From Paramyrothecium sp. XJ0827 (Eukaryota; Ascomycota; Sordariomycetes; Hypocreales; Stachybotryaceae): a DNA stretch of 64,000 nucleotides. The stretch covers positions 248,001-312,000 of the forward strand of contig JAJFPB010000012.1 in the NCBI GenBank assembly GCA_020881915.1, read 5' to 3'. Position numbers and translations under genes: made by a program. This document shows positions 11,950 to 21,719 of the stretch, piece by piece (the first letter of the stretch is position 1; the number at the start of each line of letters is the position of its first letter). The notes beneath the pieces were generated by a model. That model searched no databases, was not told the DNA's origin, and saw nothing but the letters and a program-made list of their open reading frames with translations.

Positions 11950-13394
11950 TTGTGCCTTGTCCCATCACCCATCGCCTTACTGTTACGCTAGACCAACGTC
12001 AAGTGTGAATTAGTCTGCAACGACTGGACATCGGTGGCCGACTGTGTGAATACGTTCCCTGCATTCGCGAATTATTGTTCCGCAGCGACCGAAGCATGGC
12101 CAACCGTGAGAATAAGTTCCTAGTGTTCTTCTGCTATCGTTCCGCGACTGAGGCATGGCTTGTGGATGCGTCTTGACGACCCCTGGATCGTGAACTCTTC
12201 TTGCACAACGAGTGAAGCATGGGCAACTGTGAACCAAATTGACAAGGCCAAGGTAAGCAATTGCGCTGCGTCATCATGACCGCATGCTAATATGAGGAGG
12301 ACGCATTCCACACGGTTGTCGCTCAACGTCTGAACGAACGATCAATTTAACAAGGTGGTCGGGATAAGGTTGATTGGGTGGCTAGGATGGATCTACGGTA
12401 CATGCGGGGACCACGAATAAACGAGTCGGCGAATTGACTTGTTTTCGGCTGCGATTGACTTGTGACTCTCTGCTGTGACTTTCTGCTGTGCTTTGTACTT
12501 GTTCGCGATTGACTCCGTGTTGTAATCTTGTGCTGTGGCTCCCTGCAGGACTTGTCCTTTCTGCTATCATCCGTGAAGACGTGGAGCGAGCCTAAGGTCG
12601 TGTTGGTAAAGCCAAGGAATGGGCTGCTGGAGATATCACGGCCAAATCATCGTTTCCAAGGTTTGGCCGACTGAGAATTACTGTATTCGTGCCGTTAGGG
12701 TGGCATTGCATACGGCAAGGGTGCCTCGGCAACAGTGTGATGGTATTTCGAGCGGGTTGTCGTGGTGTGAGGTCTTGTGAGGTTGGGTGTACGGAATGGC
12801 GAATATGTTCTACTAAAAGTCATTTACTAAGCAACACTACTCTCGTCTTTTATTTATTATTGAGCATTTATATCGAAGTAGCACTGTGTTAACAAATACC
12901 AGGATATATTACATAGCTAGAGCCTACGTTTACGTACGCATAAAACCTGATTCTAACTTCTTTTTGTGACGCCATCAGTCTCTGCGACGCCTAATGCAGA
13001 CTACCACAGCCAGTATGGTAGCATTCCAGTATGCTGGATGCTCAGAACCAAGCATCGCCTTCCATGCCTTCGTACATCGTCAGATCAGGCCTGCAGCTTC
13101 TCTATGCCGATCTTGGCTCTAATAAGTGTTCACAAAAGATTGCCCATGTTTGTCTGTCAGCGTGTCGGGACGGTTCCCCCTAAGCCTTGTCGTGCTCATC
13201 TCCATTACCTGCACCTCAAGCTCCTCTGCATCCTTCTATCGGCCCTGCACCATCAACGCGAATTTGGAGGGCAAATGGCTTAGTATTTGTTCAATATATT
13301 GACGTACGGAATGCACCTAAACTATTCTCGGAATTTGTTCATGTAGTACAGGCTGTCTCAGCCAATTCGGGAGGCGTGTACCTTACGGCCGGGA
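11950..13394. other. Long intergenic stretch with degenerate repeats and no supported gene
   Basis: No open frame here has a motif or spliced structure. The first part contains degenerate direct repeats (12073-12236). It is followed by a stretch rich in TGCTGTG and GATTGACT phrases (12440-12570). The region then becomes ordinary AT-leaning intergenic DNA up to the convergent nuclease gene. Confidence 0.5.
12073..12236. repeat. Three degenerate direct repeats, spacing ~62-64 bp
   Basis: Copies begin near 12073 (TATTGTTCCGCAGCGACC then GAAGCATGGCCAACCGTGA), 12135 (TATCGTTCCGCGACTG then AGGCATGGCTTGTGG) and 12199 (CTTCTTGCACAACGAGTG then AAGCATGGGCAACTGTGA). They share a TTCCGC.CGA.TGAAGCATGG core with substitutions and one-base gaps. 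This looks like an old tandem array. No coding frame follows the period. Confidence 0.5.
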
Positions 13395-14282
13395 TTAGTT
13401 TGGGTTCGTGGAGTGGCCTTGGATAATGAACTCTTCTGGCCAGAACTTGAGCTCGATACTATTGCCAGAGACCTTCACCACATCGTGCAGGCGAACTAAT
13501 TCGGGCGGGTTGCTCTGGATGAGTATGATGCCGTCATCACGCGACCAAGGATCTTCTTGAAGCCAGGGGATAAAGCCATCAAGGTCTTCATGTTCGCCAG
13601 ACTCGAGGAATTTTTCTAGACGGCGGTAAAGCTTCGGCCACGAGACCGCTTTCCTCAAGTTTGCCAAGATCGGCGTCTCAAGGATGAGCGGATCTCCTGG
13701 GAAACCCTTGGCTCGTGACCAAGCCCCCTTCTTTGCCTTGCGGGCAGCTTCCGACTTGATGGCTAAATGTTCGCGCAGGGTCTCCGGCAGAGTGTCGTAG
13801 AACGCTGGGAAGACGTATCCCTCAGAGAGCAGGGCGGTGTTAACTGATTCATCGACCAGGCTCCTGTCCAGAGAGATGACAGAGCCATCCGAGCCGCGTC
13901 CGCTACCATCGCCTTCGTAGATGAAGCCAACTAGCCGGGTCCCAAAGCTGTCAAAACCATTCGACAATACATGTCCACTGACTTCTTGATCGCCGGAGAT
14001 GATGATGAAGGGGGGATTGCCAGAAAAGGTCACATCTGTAAACCCGAGCCTGCGCAACAGCTCATCACGGGCGGCTGTGGCGCCCGCCAACTCCTGGTTT
14101 TTTTCCAGGGCGTCAACCGCTTCCAACCGAATATTGACACCTTTATCCGTGATAGGGCTACCACGAGATCCTCTTCGCAGCTCTTCAACGGCATCAGCGT
14201 TGTCTGGTTTGAACCTGATCGTATCGCCATCTGGCTGCAGGCGGTTCTGGACAACGAACTTTCCGTGCAGAAGCTTGAACAT
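13395..14282 (-). CDS. Thermonuclease (SNase-fold) family protein
   Basis: A single exon encodes 295 aa. The N-terminal two thirds have the staphylococcal-nuclease pattern. First comes a barrel strand with DGDTIRF (~19-25), then VNIRLEAVDALE (~50-61, the RL.GIDA.E core with the Arg and Glu kept). Next are a GHVLSNGFDSFGTRLVGFIY segment holding the second active-site Arg region (~105-125) and a SLVDESVN-LLSEGYVFPAFY segment. It ends with an ARKAKKGAWS motif, the usual end of the fold. The C-terminal third (WPKLYRRLEKF, then FIPWLQEDPW) is an extension seen in a subset of these nucleases. The expected activity is phosphodiesterase cleavage of DNA or RNA. No signal peptide is evident, so it is probably intracellular. 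Catalytic competence is inferred, not shown. Confidence 0.72.
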   Translation of the reverse strand: MFKLLHGKFVVQNRLQPDGDTIRFKPDNADAVEELRRGSRGSPITDKGVNIRLEAVDALEKNQELAGATAARDELLRRLGFTDVTFSGNPPFIIISGDQEVSGHVLSNGFDSFGTRLVGFIYEGDGSGRGSDGSVISLDRSLVDESVNTALLSEGYVFPAFYDTLPETLREHLAIKSEAARKAKKGAWSRAKGFPGDPLILETPILANLRKAVSWPKLYRRLEKFLESGEHEDLDGFIPWLQEDPWSRDDGIILIQSNPPELVRLHDVVKVSGNSIELKFWPEEFIIQGHSTNPN

Positions 14283-16040
14283 CTTAGACTATGTTCTTTG
14301 ATTCGAATCCTAAGTTTCAAATAAATTTTGTTTGAGAGATGTAAATGTTGATAAATGCATTCTCTGGTTGTATGCGATTGCGGAAGTTATGGGGCCATGC
14401 AGCGGCCATTTATATACTTGGCAAATACCACTTGATCACATATCGCCAGGACAAGATACCTGGAATAACGTGTCCAAAAGCCATCGTTCAGCCTTATTAT
14501 TTCTAGGCATCGACGCCATCTTTCGTTTCATGAACCAAAAATACCTCTTCAAGTTCAGCTTTAGGTGATCGGAATGCGAGGCTTATGTCTATCAAGCCGA
14601 GCTGAAAGCCTAGATAAGTCGAGACCAGCTTGCAGAATGTAGCTAGGAGCTATCCGTATAAGCCAAAATGCCATTAAGCCTAAGTACTAATTGTACTGTA
14701 CACATTTCGGAGCATGTGCTAGAGATCTATGAGAACAGTTCCAGAATGACATGAATCCCGTAGCTGAATGACGAGGAACGCATGCTCTCCTTCCACTGGC
14801 TGCTACACCGTGTAGCTTGAGAAACCATCAGCCACCAGGCCTAGAACGTCCAAATACCTAACACCAGATCAGCTGGCGCTCTATTTTAGACACCGCTAGC
14901 CTCGTGCGCCTCTAGGTTTGCACACGCTGCTAGTCTGTCTTTAATTTTAGCCGTTTACTCAACTTACCCTCCCAGTGCTCTGCGATAAATCCAATAAACT
15001 GACCGGAAACGTCGCGCACGATCCAAAATAATTGGAGCATGTGGCCCGGAGCAGGGGATTGAGTCTTGGCCGTTGCAGACTCAACAAACCGTCATGCTCG
15101 TAAATCTCTTTCGTCTTGCGTATGTGTGAGTATGATCATCTACTCTTCAGGTGCTACCGGGTACTGCATGCCTGTAAATTTGGATTTATGGAACCCAGGT
15201 CATTCCTATCCAAGCGGTCAGGATAAGAGAAATACGGTCAAACCAGGAAGCTATTTTGAAAAGAGTTATTCCAAGTGTTCCGTTTTAGAGGCGCCATGGG
15301 GTTGACCATTACAGATACTGTCCGACTTAACTTTCAGCGTGTGTAGGACCTGCTCACCTGGCTTTTTACTAAGAAAGACTGCGTGGTTAAAATAATGACT
15401 TGGAAATTATCACTGTATCTCCAAATGTCGGGATAGACTTGGTCTTGACTGATTAGATGTTTCCGCTACCAAATTCAATACCTCTACTTAGCCATCTGTG
15501 GAAGACGTTTTTATTTTGACGAATGCCAAAGCGCGCCCACTGGAAAGTTTCCAGAAGCCGCGCCGGTAACGTCGTGATTGCCATCCAATCATCACCGACT
15601 GAAAGCCGCGGCCCCACTGGAAAGTCTTAACGTTATTTAGCGGACATGACTCTAGAAGAACTTGCCTAGGGCGACCCTACATGCCCAGCCGTTTCGCGGA
15701 GCGCATCCGGAACTTTATTTCTCACACTTGTTTCCAAGCAGTAAGACACTAGCAGCCGCCTTATGCCCCAGCTGAGAATCATCAGGGGCCACTCATAACC
15801 AGAAATTTACGATTACCAACAGTTCACAAAGAGTCTGTCCCCCAAGTATGCCGCTGCGGTTTCTGGTGCCGATGAATCGTTTGCGAGAAAGTCTATATTC
15901 TGAAGGTTTTCTTGTCTTTTACGATGCTACCCCAGAAACTTTGGTACAATACGAAACAGACCTTCCGCTGAAACGCCTCCAACCATCGACCAAGAAACTC
16001 TAATGGAGCTGTCTCATCGCGAAAGCCGTTGAACCATATT
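14283..16040. other. Long intergenic region, mostly featureless
   Basis: Apart from one small open frame at 15848-16003 (listed separately), I see no gene. A 12-base phrase, CCACTGGAAAGT, occurs twice (near 15538 and 15615), flanked by GC-rich blocks. It could be a repeated regulatory site or chance. Confidence 0.5.
15848..16003 (+). CDS. Possible small ORF (51 aa)
   Basis: An ATG-to-TAA frame with natural-looking composition (charged and aromatic residues spread evenly, containing GFLVFYDATPETLVQYETD). It has no recognised domain and no visible splice partners. It sits just downstream (3') of the convergent HsbA-like gene and could be a fragment of an older gene. Reported only as a possibility. 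Confidence 0.2.
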   Translation: MPLRFLVPMNRLRESLYSEGFLVFYDATPETLVQYETDLPLKRLQPSTKKL

Positions 16041-16686
16041 TCACGCAACAAAACGCCTCAAACGTAGGAGTGTAGAATACTGATCGCCATTTGGGATTTT
16101 GCGTTTGTTTTGAGCTTGAGTCCGAGTGCCATTATTTGGGCTGGCGGTACCGGGCTGGCCCACGCAGCCTGCCAATGCCTGATGGAAATTGTTAGCCTGT
16201 TGGGATCGAGCACTGAAGAGGCCGTCTCACATCCTGCATGTTCTCCATGTTCTTTCTGATGCCGCCGGCGAAATCCGTCTTTAGCGTCTCGACGGTCGCA
16301 AGGTCTTTGGCCTTTTCTGCGGGGTTTCCACTCAGGTTATTGGCCAAGTTCAGCTCCTCCAGCTGTGCATTCGCGACAACGGCCAATCCGGGAACGGCCT
16401 TGTTTCCGACTGGTGCGAGAAACTGGTTCGTTTGGCGTATCTCGATGCCGTTGGTGACGAATTGGAGCAAAGCTGCTTTTGAGCTTTGGAAAGCAGCCTG
16501 GTCCCCCGCGTTGACCGCGTTTCCAACAGCTGTTACGGCCGCCAGCTCATTTTTCTGGTCATTGATGTTGAGCTGGATGCCTTCTGCGAGGAGCGAGGCA
16601 CGCTGGCAATCTGTAGCGATAGTATCTGGCGTAGCAAGTTGAGCGGCTGCAGTGGAAAAGAAAACGAAGAAAACTGGAAGAACCAT
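16041..16686 (-). CDS. Small secreted protein, HsbA-like helical type
   Basis: Two exons: 16231-16686 and 16041-16178. The 52-nt intron (16179-16230) has a GTGAGA donor, a GGCTAACAATTTCC branch region and a CAG acceptor. The product is about 197 aa. It begins with a hydrophobic signal peptide (MVLPVFFVFFSTAAAQ). An Ala/Leu/Asn-rich helical region with a regular heptad-like pattern follows, with one Cys near the start (IATDCQRA). The second exon opens with ALAGC, so splicing restores the second Cys that unspliced reading loses. Small secreted fungal proteins of this build resemble hydrophobic-surface-binding protein A and galactomannoproteins; the exact family is uncertain. The basic tail after the second Cys is unusual. 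It is probably extracellular or wall-associated. Confidence 0.65.
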
Positions 16687-16841
16687 TTTGTTGCTTCAAC
16701 AAATTAAAGAAAAGTCGGAAGAAAGCGTTGACCAGCAACAGTGTCCAACAGGGAAAAGAGATAGCACAATCAACGAAGCAAAACAGAGACCAAGTTGAAG
16801 GCCGGGAACGAAGTTCATCCAGGCCATGGGTGGTGCTCTCG

Positions 16842-16849
16842 CCTTTATA
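16842..16849 (-). promoter_or_regulatory. TATA-like box upstream of the HsbA-like gene
   Basis: On the minus strand the sequence reads GTGTATAAAGGCG, a TATAAA match about 156 bp upstream of the ATG at 16686. Position and sequence fit a core promoter. No transcript evidence is available. Confidence 0.35.
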
Positions 16850-17450
16850 CACCACCTGCTTTATAAAAGTGTTGTCGCTGAAACGTCTCATCATTTACCT
16901 AGTGCAGCCACAAGTTCAACCGCAACGTCACGACGCGGGACCGGACCAAGTCACCCTTATGGCCTTGGAAGGCCTGATTCTGGATGTAGAGTTTGGAACC
17001 AGCGTCTGAACCATAGCAAACAGCTCCCGAATGGGACAAACACACTTTTTCTCGCGAGTCGTGACTTGTCACCTTGCATTCTCCCACAGCTGCGCCAAAT
17101 CATCTAGTGCTTCACCAATCACATTGCCGCAGGACAGGACAAATAGAAGCCAAGAACCTGTCGACTCTCCAACAAGCACCATTGTTAACAAATGAACATC
17201 CTTCAGCCCCTCGGCCTCAGGTTGGTGTGAATGAGGGTTGGACAAACAGGGCTGAAATCCAGGATGTATTCCCTGGTGCCACAACCTGGCCAGTCACATG
17301 ATGTGAGATACGCCACGGCTTCTTCAGCTGAGGACTCCCGTGGGGCAGAGTAAATGTACGTTGACACCCCCTCATCACTCAATCGTTATTTTTTTCCTCT
17401 ACTTCCTTCATCATGCTATAGCTGGCCGACAGATCTACTCAAGAGCATTC

Positions 17451-18191
17451 ATGTCACTCTCGCACGAGGCAATCATACGTCTCCGCGCGCCAACCGAGAC
17501 CAAATTAGGGTCTCCTCCAGACTACAAAGATCCTAGCATTCGTTTCCTTGCACGACATTGGCACCCAATCTTCACAACCCTGCCTCTGACGAGATATGAG
17601 CGTGATCCTCCACGGCAACCTCAGTTCGAACTACGAATTGATCTTGCATCAGATAGCTACCGAGCGATAGACTCTTGGATTGACCCCACGGACCGGCCAG
17701 ATCCACTAGAAGTCCAGCAGCGAGCCCGCACTAGCACCGTCATTGGCCAAATCTTGAGTTGCGATAAGCAGCCGCCGGACCAAACCGCCTCCAGGTTCAA
17801 AGAAGATGCAGGCCGTACTTGGGAGGTCATCTGCTGGGGCAAACAGGGCCAACTGGAAGATTGGATGATAGACGACGACACTGGACTCATCAGCGATAAC
17901 AGCGGCGAGGCACGGCCAGACTGGCGCAATTTTTTCGCAGTGGTGTACTACGAAGCAGGTGATGGTCAGGCTGGTATTGAGGTGTGGGATTCGATCGGAA
18001 AGCATCGGAGGTTGACAGACTCGACTCTCGACAAGATTCGAGACGCCATTCGAGCTGTGGAAGATCCAGATTTCGCTAAACTCGCTGACTCACTGCTGGA
18101 GATTGACTTTCAGTACGGCACAAGAGCTGGCCATCCAGACAATAAGCAAACACCAAAATCTCTTTTCGCACGTTTGTGGTGTTGGAAGTAG
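17451..18191 (+). CDS. Conserved-looking hypothetical protein (246 aa)
   Basis: The ATG at 17451 (MSLSHEAIIRL) is the most natural start. The open frame extends upstream, but that part reads like intron or leader: a pyrimidine-rich tract ends in GACAG at about 17432, and a GTAAAT donor-like site lies at 17348. The protein is soluble and rich in Asp, Arg and Trp. It has no signal peptide or membrane segment in the chosen frame and no domain I recognise. Segments such as TWEVICWGKQGQLEDWMIDD and NFFAVVYYEAGDGQAG suggest a compact beta-rich fold. It is transcribed divergently from the secreted-protein gene at 16686 with about 760 bp between them. Confidence 0.55.
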   Translation: MSLSHEAIIRLRAPTETKLGSPPDYKDPSIRFLARHWHPIFTTLPLTRYERDPPRQPQFELRIDLASDSYRAIDSWIDPTDRPDPLEVQQRARTSTVIGQILSCDKQPPDQTASRFKEDAGRTWEVICWGKQGQLEDWMIDDDTGLISDNSGEARPDWRNFFAVVYYEAGDGQAGIEVWDSIGKHRRLTDSTLDKIRDAIRAVEDPDFAKLADSLLEIDFQYGTRAGHPDNKQTPKSLFARLWCWK

Positions 18192-18374
18192 CCTATGCCC
18201 AGAGCTAACCTAGACGTTATGCCGTATTAAGGAGACAGTCAAATCCAGTCTATAAAATGCTACGGTTACCATGGCATACCTGAACACGACAACCTTGACC
18301 AGCCATAATCACTGGACCATGAATTTGCCTTTATTTAGATTGCATTTGTATTTCAAATATTAACTAACTCTAAC

Positions 18375-18962
18375 TCATAATATTCTATGATAGTTGAACC
18401 TTTCATAAATAAAGTGATAAACACACTCGTGCACATGTTCATTACATCGTCTCAAGGTGAGATGGGGGTTCCCATCATAAGCCAAGAGCCTTGTTCCTTC
18501 AACGCATCCAACGTCCTCTGCCCCCAAGTCACTGCTCCTGAGAATGCTTGTCTCTACCCACAGAGTCAAGTCTGGCTTGTTCATTCTCAGGGGGCCATCA
18601 GGATGATATGCTTCTAAGAACGTTCTTCGCAACTTCACATGGCCCTTATTCATCCTGCCGAGTCTCTCCATGTGGCCCAGGTCCAGGAAGAAGAACAGCT
18701 GGATCTGTCGGTTAAAGTTGAGAACCCTCCGCTCGGAACTTCGGAATTGCTCTGACTCCTCGTTGTAGCATAACTTGGCTTCTGGAACGCCAGCTTTCAG
18801 CCCGGCCGCCACCATATCTTCAACCCAGTCGTTGGCCAGCTTGTCAAAGTGCTCAAGCCAAAATGAATTCTCGTTGGATTTAACACGTGAGTGATCACGA
18901 CCTTCGACGACGAAGCAGAGGCTTTCTGGTGCCTTGGTGAGTCTTGTACGACCGAGCCGCAC
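18375..18962 (-). CDS. Hypothetical protein (195 aa), possibly a fragment
   Basis: This is an ATG-started frame of 195 codons, rich in charged residues and containing FWLEHFDKLANDWVEDM, LFFFLDLGHMERLGRMNKG and YHPDGPLRMNKPDLTLW. The composition looks coding. I recognise no family. A GTAGAG donor-like site after TLW would drop the less natural C-terminal part, so the 3' structure is unsure. The N-terminus may also extend upstream through a splice. It could be the remnant of a longer gene. Confidence 0.35.
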   Translation of the reverse strand: MRLGRTRLTKAPESLCFVVEGRDHSRVKSNENSFWLEHFDKLANDWVEDMVAAGLKAGVPEAKLCYNEESEQFRSSERRVLNFNRQIQLFFFLDLGHMERLGRMNKGHVKLRRTFLEAYHPDGPLRMNKPDLTLWVETSILRSSDLGAEDVGCVEGTRLLAYDGNPHLTLRRCNEHVHECVYHFIYERFNYHRIL

Positions 18963-19230
18963 TGACTCCGACTGCTCAAGTCTTTTGGCGGCCCTTTCAG
19001 CTTATCTTTGCCAATCCGATTTCGCTGAGGCTTCCATTGGGTAGCACGGGTTCCCCTAATCTTTGCGGAGGTCAAGTCTCCACATGGGCACCTGTGCCCG
19101 TATCTGATGCGTGACGGCATATAAGCAGTGCAAATCTCTATGATAATCGTTGTTTTAATCAAGCATATTTCAGAATGCTCTCTTGCCGTTGCATCCCTTA
19201 TCCTATCTTTGCCGTACTTGATCAAGCACA

Positions 19231-20266
19231 ATGTCATCCTCCGTTCGTGTTGCCGTCACTCAGGCCGAGCCCGTCTTGGCCGACCTCCACGGTGCAGTAG
19301 AAATGACATGTTGCCTTATTGCCGAAGCCGTCACTAACGGTGCCCAATTACTTACTTTTCTAGAAGCCTGGATTCCCAGGTATCCATGCTGGATTTGGTA
19401 AGACATTCCTTTCTACATGCAAGATCGCAGTGATATCCGGCTGCAGGTCACGGCTCCTAGACTTTGAGATTAATGTCGCCTACATCAAGAACTTCCTCCG
19501 GCTGGACTCTGCGGAGATGAAGGCCATCCAGCAATGCGCACATGACAATATCATTGCTGTCTCCATGGGCTTTTCTGAAAATGACAATAATTCTCTATTT
19601 ATTTCTCAGGCGCTCATTGATCAGAACGGTGAGATCAAAGTTCATCGCCGGAAGATGAAGCCCACACACATGGAACAGACCATTTTCGGCGATGCTTCTG
19701 GACATTGTCTAAAGAGCGTCGGGGAGCTCCCCTTTGCGTGCGTCGAGCAGTTGGCGTGCTGGGAGCATATACAACCGTTGCTCAAGTACACACTATTGCA
19801 CAAAAAGAAGAGATCCATGTCGCCGCATGGCCGGACGTCACCCCACATCAAGGTGGGCCTGATCTGTGGTCTATGAGCTTGGATGGTAGGACCCAGGTCA
19901 CTGTCTGCGTAGCTTTTGCTAACTCAGCTAGGGTGCCAAAACTTGTCTCGTATATATGCCATTGAATCAGGCACCTATGTACTTCATTGTACTGCCTTGA
20001 TCACCGAAAAGGGCGTAGAGAAGCTAAAGACGGCTGGTGGAGCTCTCATGTCCTCTCCTGGAGGTGGCAGCTCGGCCATTTTCGGGCCAGATGGGCGGCG
20101 GATGACTGAGCCGGTAGACTGCACTACTGAAACAATTCTAGACGCTGATCTTGATATGGATGAGCTAGTTAGAGATTAGATGTTTGCGGACTGCACTGGG
20201 CACTACAGTCGGCCGGACTTGTTGTGGCTTGGTGTGTTGGACGAGGTTAAAGCTGTGGTGAGGTAA
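19231..20266 (+). pseudogene. Nitrilase / cyanide hydratase family pseudogene
   Basis: The ATG at 19231 opens a nitrilase ([15 protein letters not shown]). Introns at 19398-19446 (49 nt, GTAAGA..CAG) and 19886-19931 (46 nt, GTAGGA, branch GCTAAC, TAG) restore the family sequence exactly across both joints. The Glu-Lys-Cys catalytic triad is still visible: FLEAWIP, HRRKMKPTHMEQTIFGD and LACWEH. Two lesions break it. One base is missing near 19790 (after LLKY), shifting the rest of exon 2. An in-frame TAG at 20177 precedes a still-readable tail (MFADCTGHYSRPDLLWLG) that ends at a TAA at 20264. These enzymes hydrolyse nitriles or cyanide. If the lesions are not sequencing errors, the gene is dead but young. 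Confidence 0.82.
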
Positions 20267-20495
20267 GTAAGGGAGCATCCCACTGAGCTAATGCAATCAC
20301 TTTGATGCAGAACACACGTGTTTCAGATATAAAATGTTACTACTTCAGATCCTCGTGCTAGTGATGGTCTCCGGTTCTTCTGATGGACGGACCATCGATC
20401 GGAAGTCTGTCTCCATTGAGCCTGCAGACCACCCCAGTTGCCCCGTCTCAAACCTCCTACGTCACACACTGGACTGATTCCTTCCCACCTAGCTA

Positions 20496-20989
20496 TCAAA
20501 GACGATCAAGCCGGTATGACGAGTATCTGGTGGACGTTATCTTAACTTTCTCCGGGGTCGGACCTGGAACTCTCTTGTCGGGTGTACCATCTGGTTGGCC
20601 ACTAGGCGAAAATTTAGGTCAAATCCCTGGATACAACATATGCTGGACCTCACTTACGTCCACAAGTTCAGCACAGTATCGAAATCACCCCCGATAAAAA
20701 CGCCCTGGATCTTGCTGGTTCTTGTAAGTATTTGATTGTTTAAGAAAAGGGCCATTAACTTACGGAGAGCCTTCAAGATCATAGTCAAATCCGACATGAG
20801 GGTATTGCTCCCGATCTCCACCGTTGTCAACGTCCCATTTGACCTAATTGAGTCTAAGCAGAGGGTCCCTAGAAGCAATAAAGTAAGAAATGGCACGAGA
20901 CGCACATAGACAGTTTCTTGGACAGATGAGTCGCCAGAGGCGGGTTTCTTGGTAGGTGGTTGAAGTAGCTTGCCGGTACTGCTGGCCAT
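20496..20989 (-). CDS. Four-exon small protein of unknown function (110 aa)
   Basis: I reconstruct exons 20906-20989, 20764-20843, 20658-20720 and 20496-20601. The introns are 62, 43 and 56 nt, with donors GTGCGT, GTAAGT and GTAAGT and AG acceptors; the last has a GACCTAA branch-like site. All junctions keep phase and the total is exactly 111 codons. The protein starts MASSTGKLLQPPTKKPASGD. It continues with a hydrophilic, Asp/Gly-rich centre (WDVDNGGDREQYPHVGFDYD, then GVFIGGDFDTVLNLW) and ends in a basic Tyr/Arg-rich tail (RYSSYRLDRL). No signal peptide, membrane span or known domain is visible. Unspliced reading in one frame would give a misleading 155-codon ORF. It lies convergent to the nitrilase pseudogene. 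Confidence 0.55.
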
Positions 20990-21719
20990 TTTGAAAGATT
21001 TGTTGAAATGAATCAGTGAATAATTGAGAATGTGAAACTTTGGAATTGATGTGGTTTGGTTACTGGTCACTAGAAGAGGTAGGGACCTCCCCTTAAATAT
21101 TTCTACTCTCTTTGTTGACAAGTCTCACGTAGATCCCCGCATCAGTTCAGAACCTCCTGTATGTCGTCACTTTACAATCCGGCTCGGCCGTATACAGACT
21201 CCTGCATACCTTTGGCTAGCTGAAGCTTCAGCCACATTCCAGCACCTCGTCGAGCACAAGATATCAGCTCACTTTTTTCAAGGAAGCTGCAGTCAACGGA
21301 ACTTTTGTCTCTCAATCTGAAGTAATTTTTTCATTCACCTCAATTCGTCGGTTAGAATGTGGGCTAGGACAGGTGGAGGAGAAAATTTATCCTATTGGAT
21401 AATTTTCTTGGACAAAAGCTCCGGATATGCATTCGCGGATGTCGGTGAAGGAGCTAGAAACAAAACGCATGCCATGTCTCAAAAGCTCCATATATGCATC
21501 TGCGGATGTCGGTGAGGCACTGGAAGCAAAACGCACGAAGAGCTTTTTCATGAGACGTAAATGAGGTAATTTTCACCGCCCGATACCGCTGGCATGCGTA
21601 GAGGGTGCGACGATAGCCTCAGTGTGACAGTGTACGAAGACTACCATAAATACCATCCTTTAACTTGGTGGGAGCATAATTTAATAAGCCTGTTCGTAGT
21701 AGAAACTGTCTTTAAACTT
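20990..21719. other. Intergenic region holding a direct repeat
   Basis: This is the promoter side of the four-exon gene and the 3' side of the LtrA gene. It contains an imperfect direct repeat (21414-21536) and otherwise nothing I can support. Confidence 0.5.
21414..21536. repeat. Two imperfect ~57-bp direct repeats, 67 bp apart
   Basis: Copy 1 (21414-21470) and copy 2 (21481-21536) share AAAAGCTCC, ATATGCAT, GCGGATGTCGGTGA and an A-rich CAAAACGCA end, with a few substitutions and a one-base length change. They lie in non-coding DNA. Confidence 0.7.
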
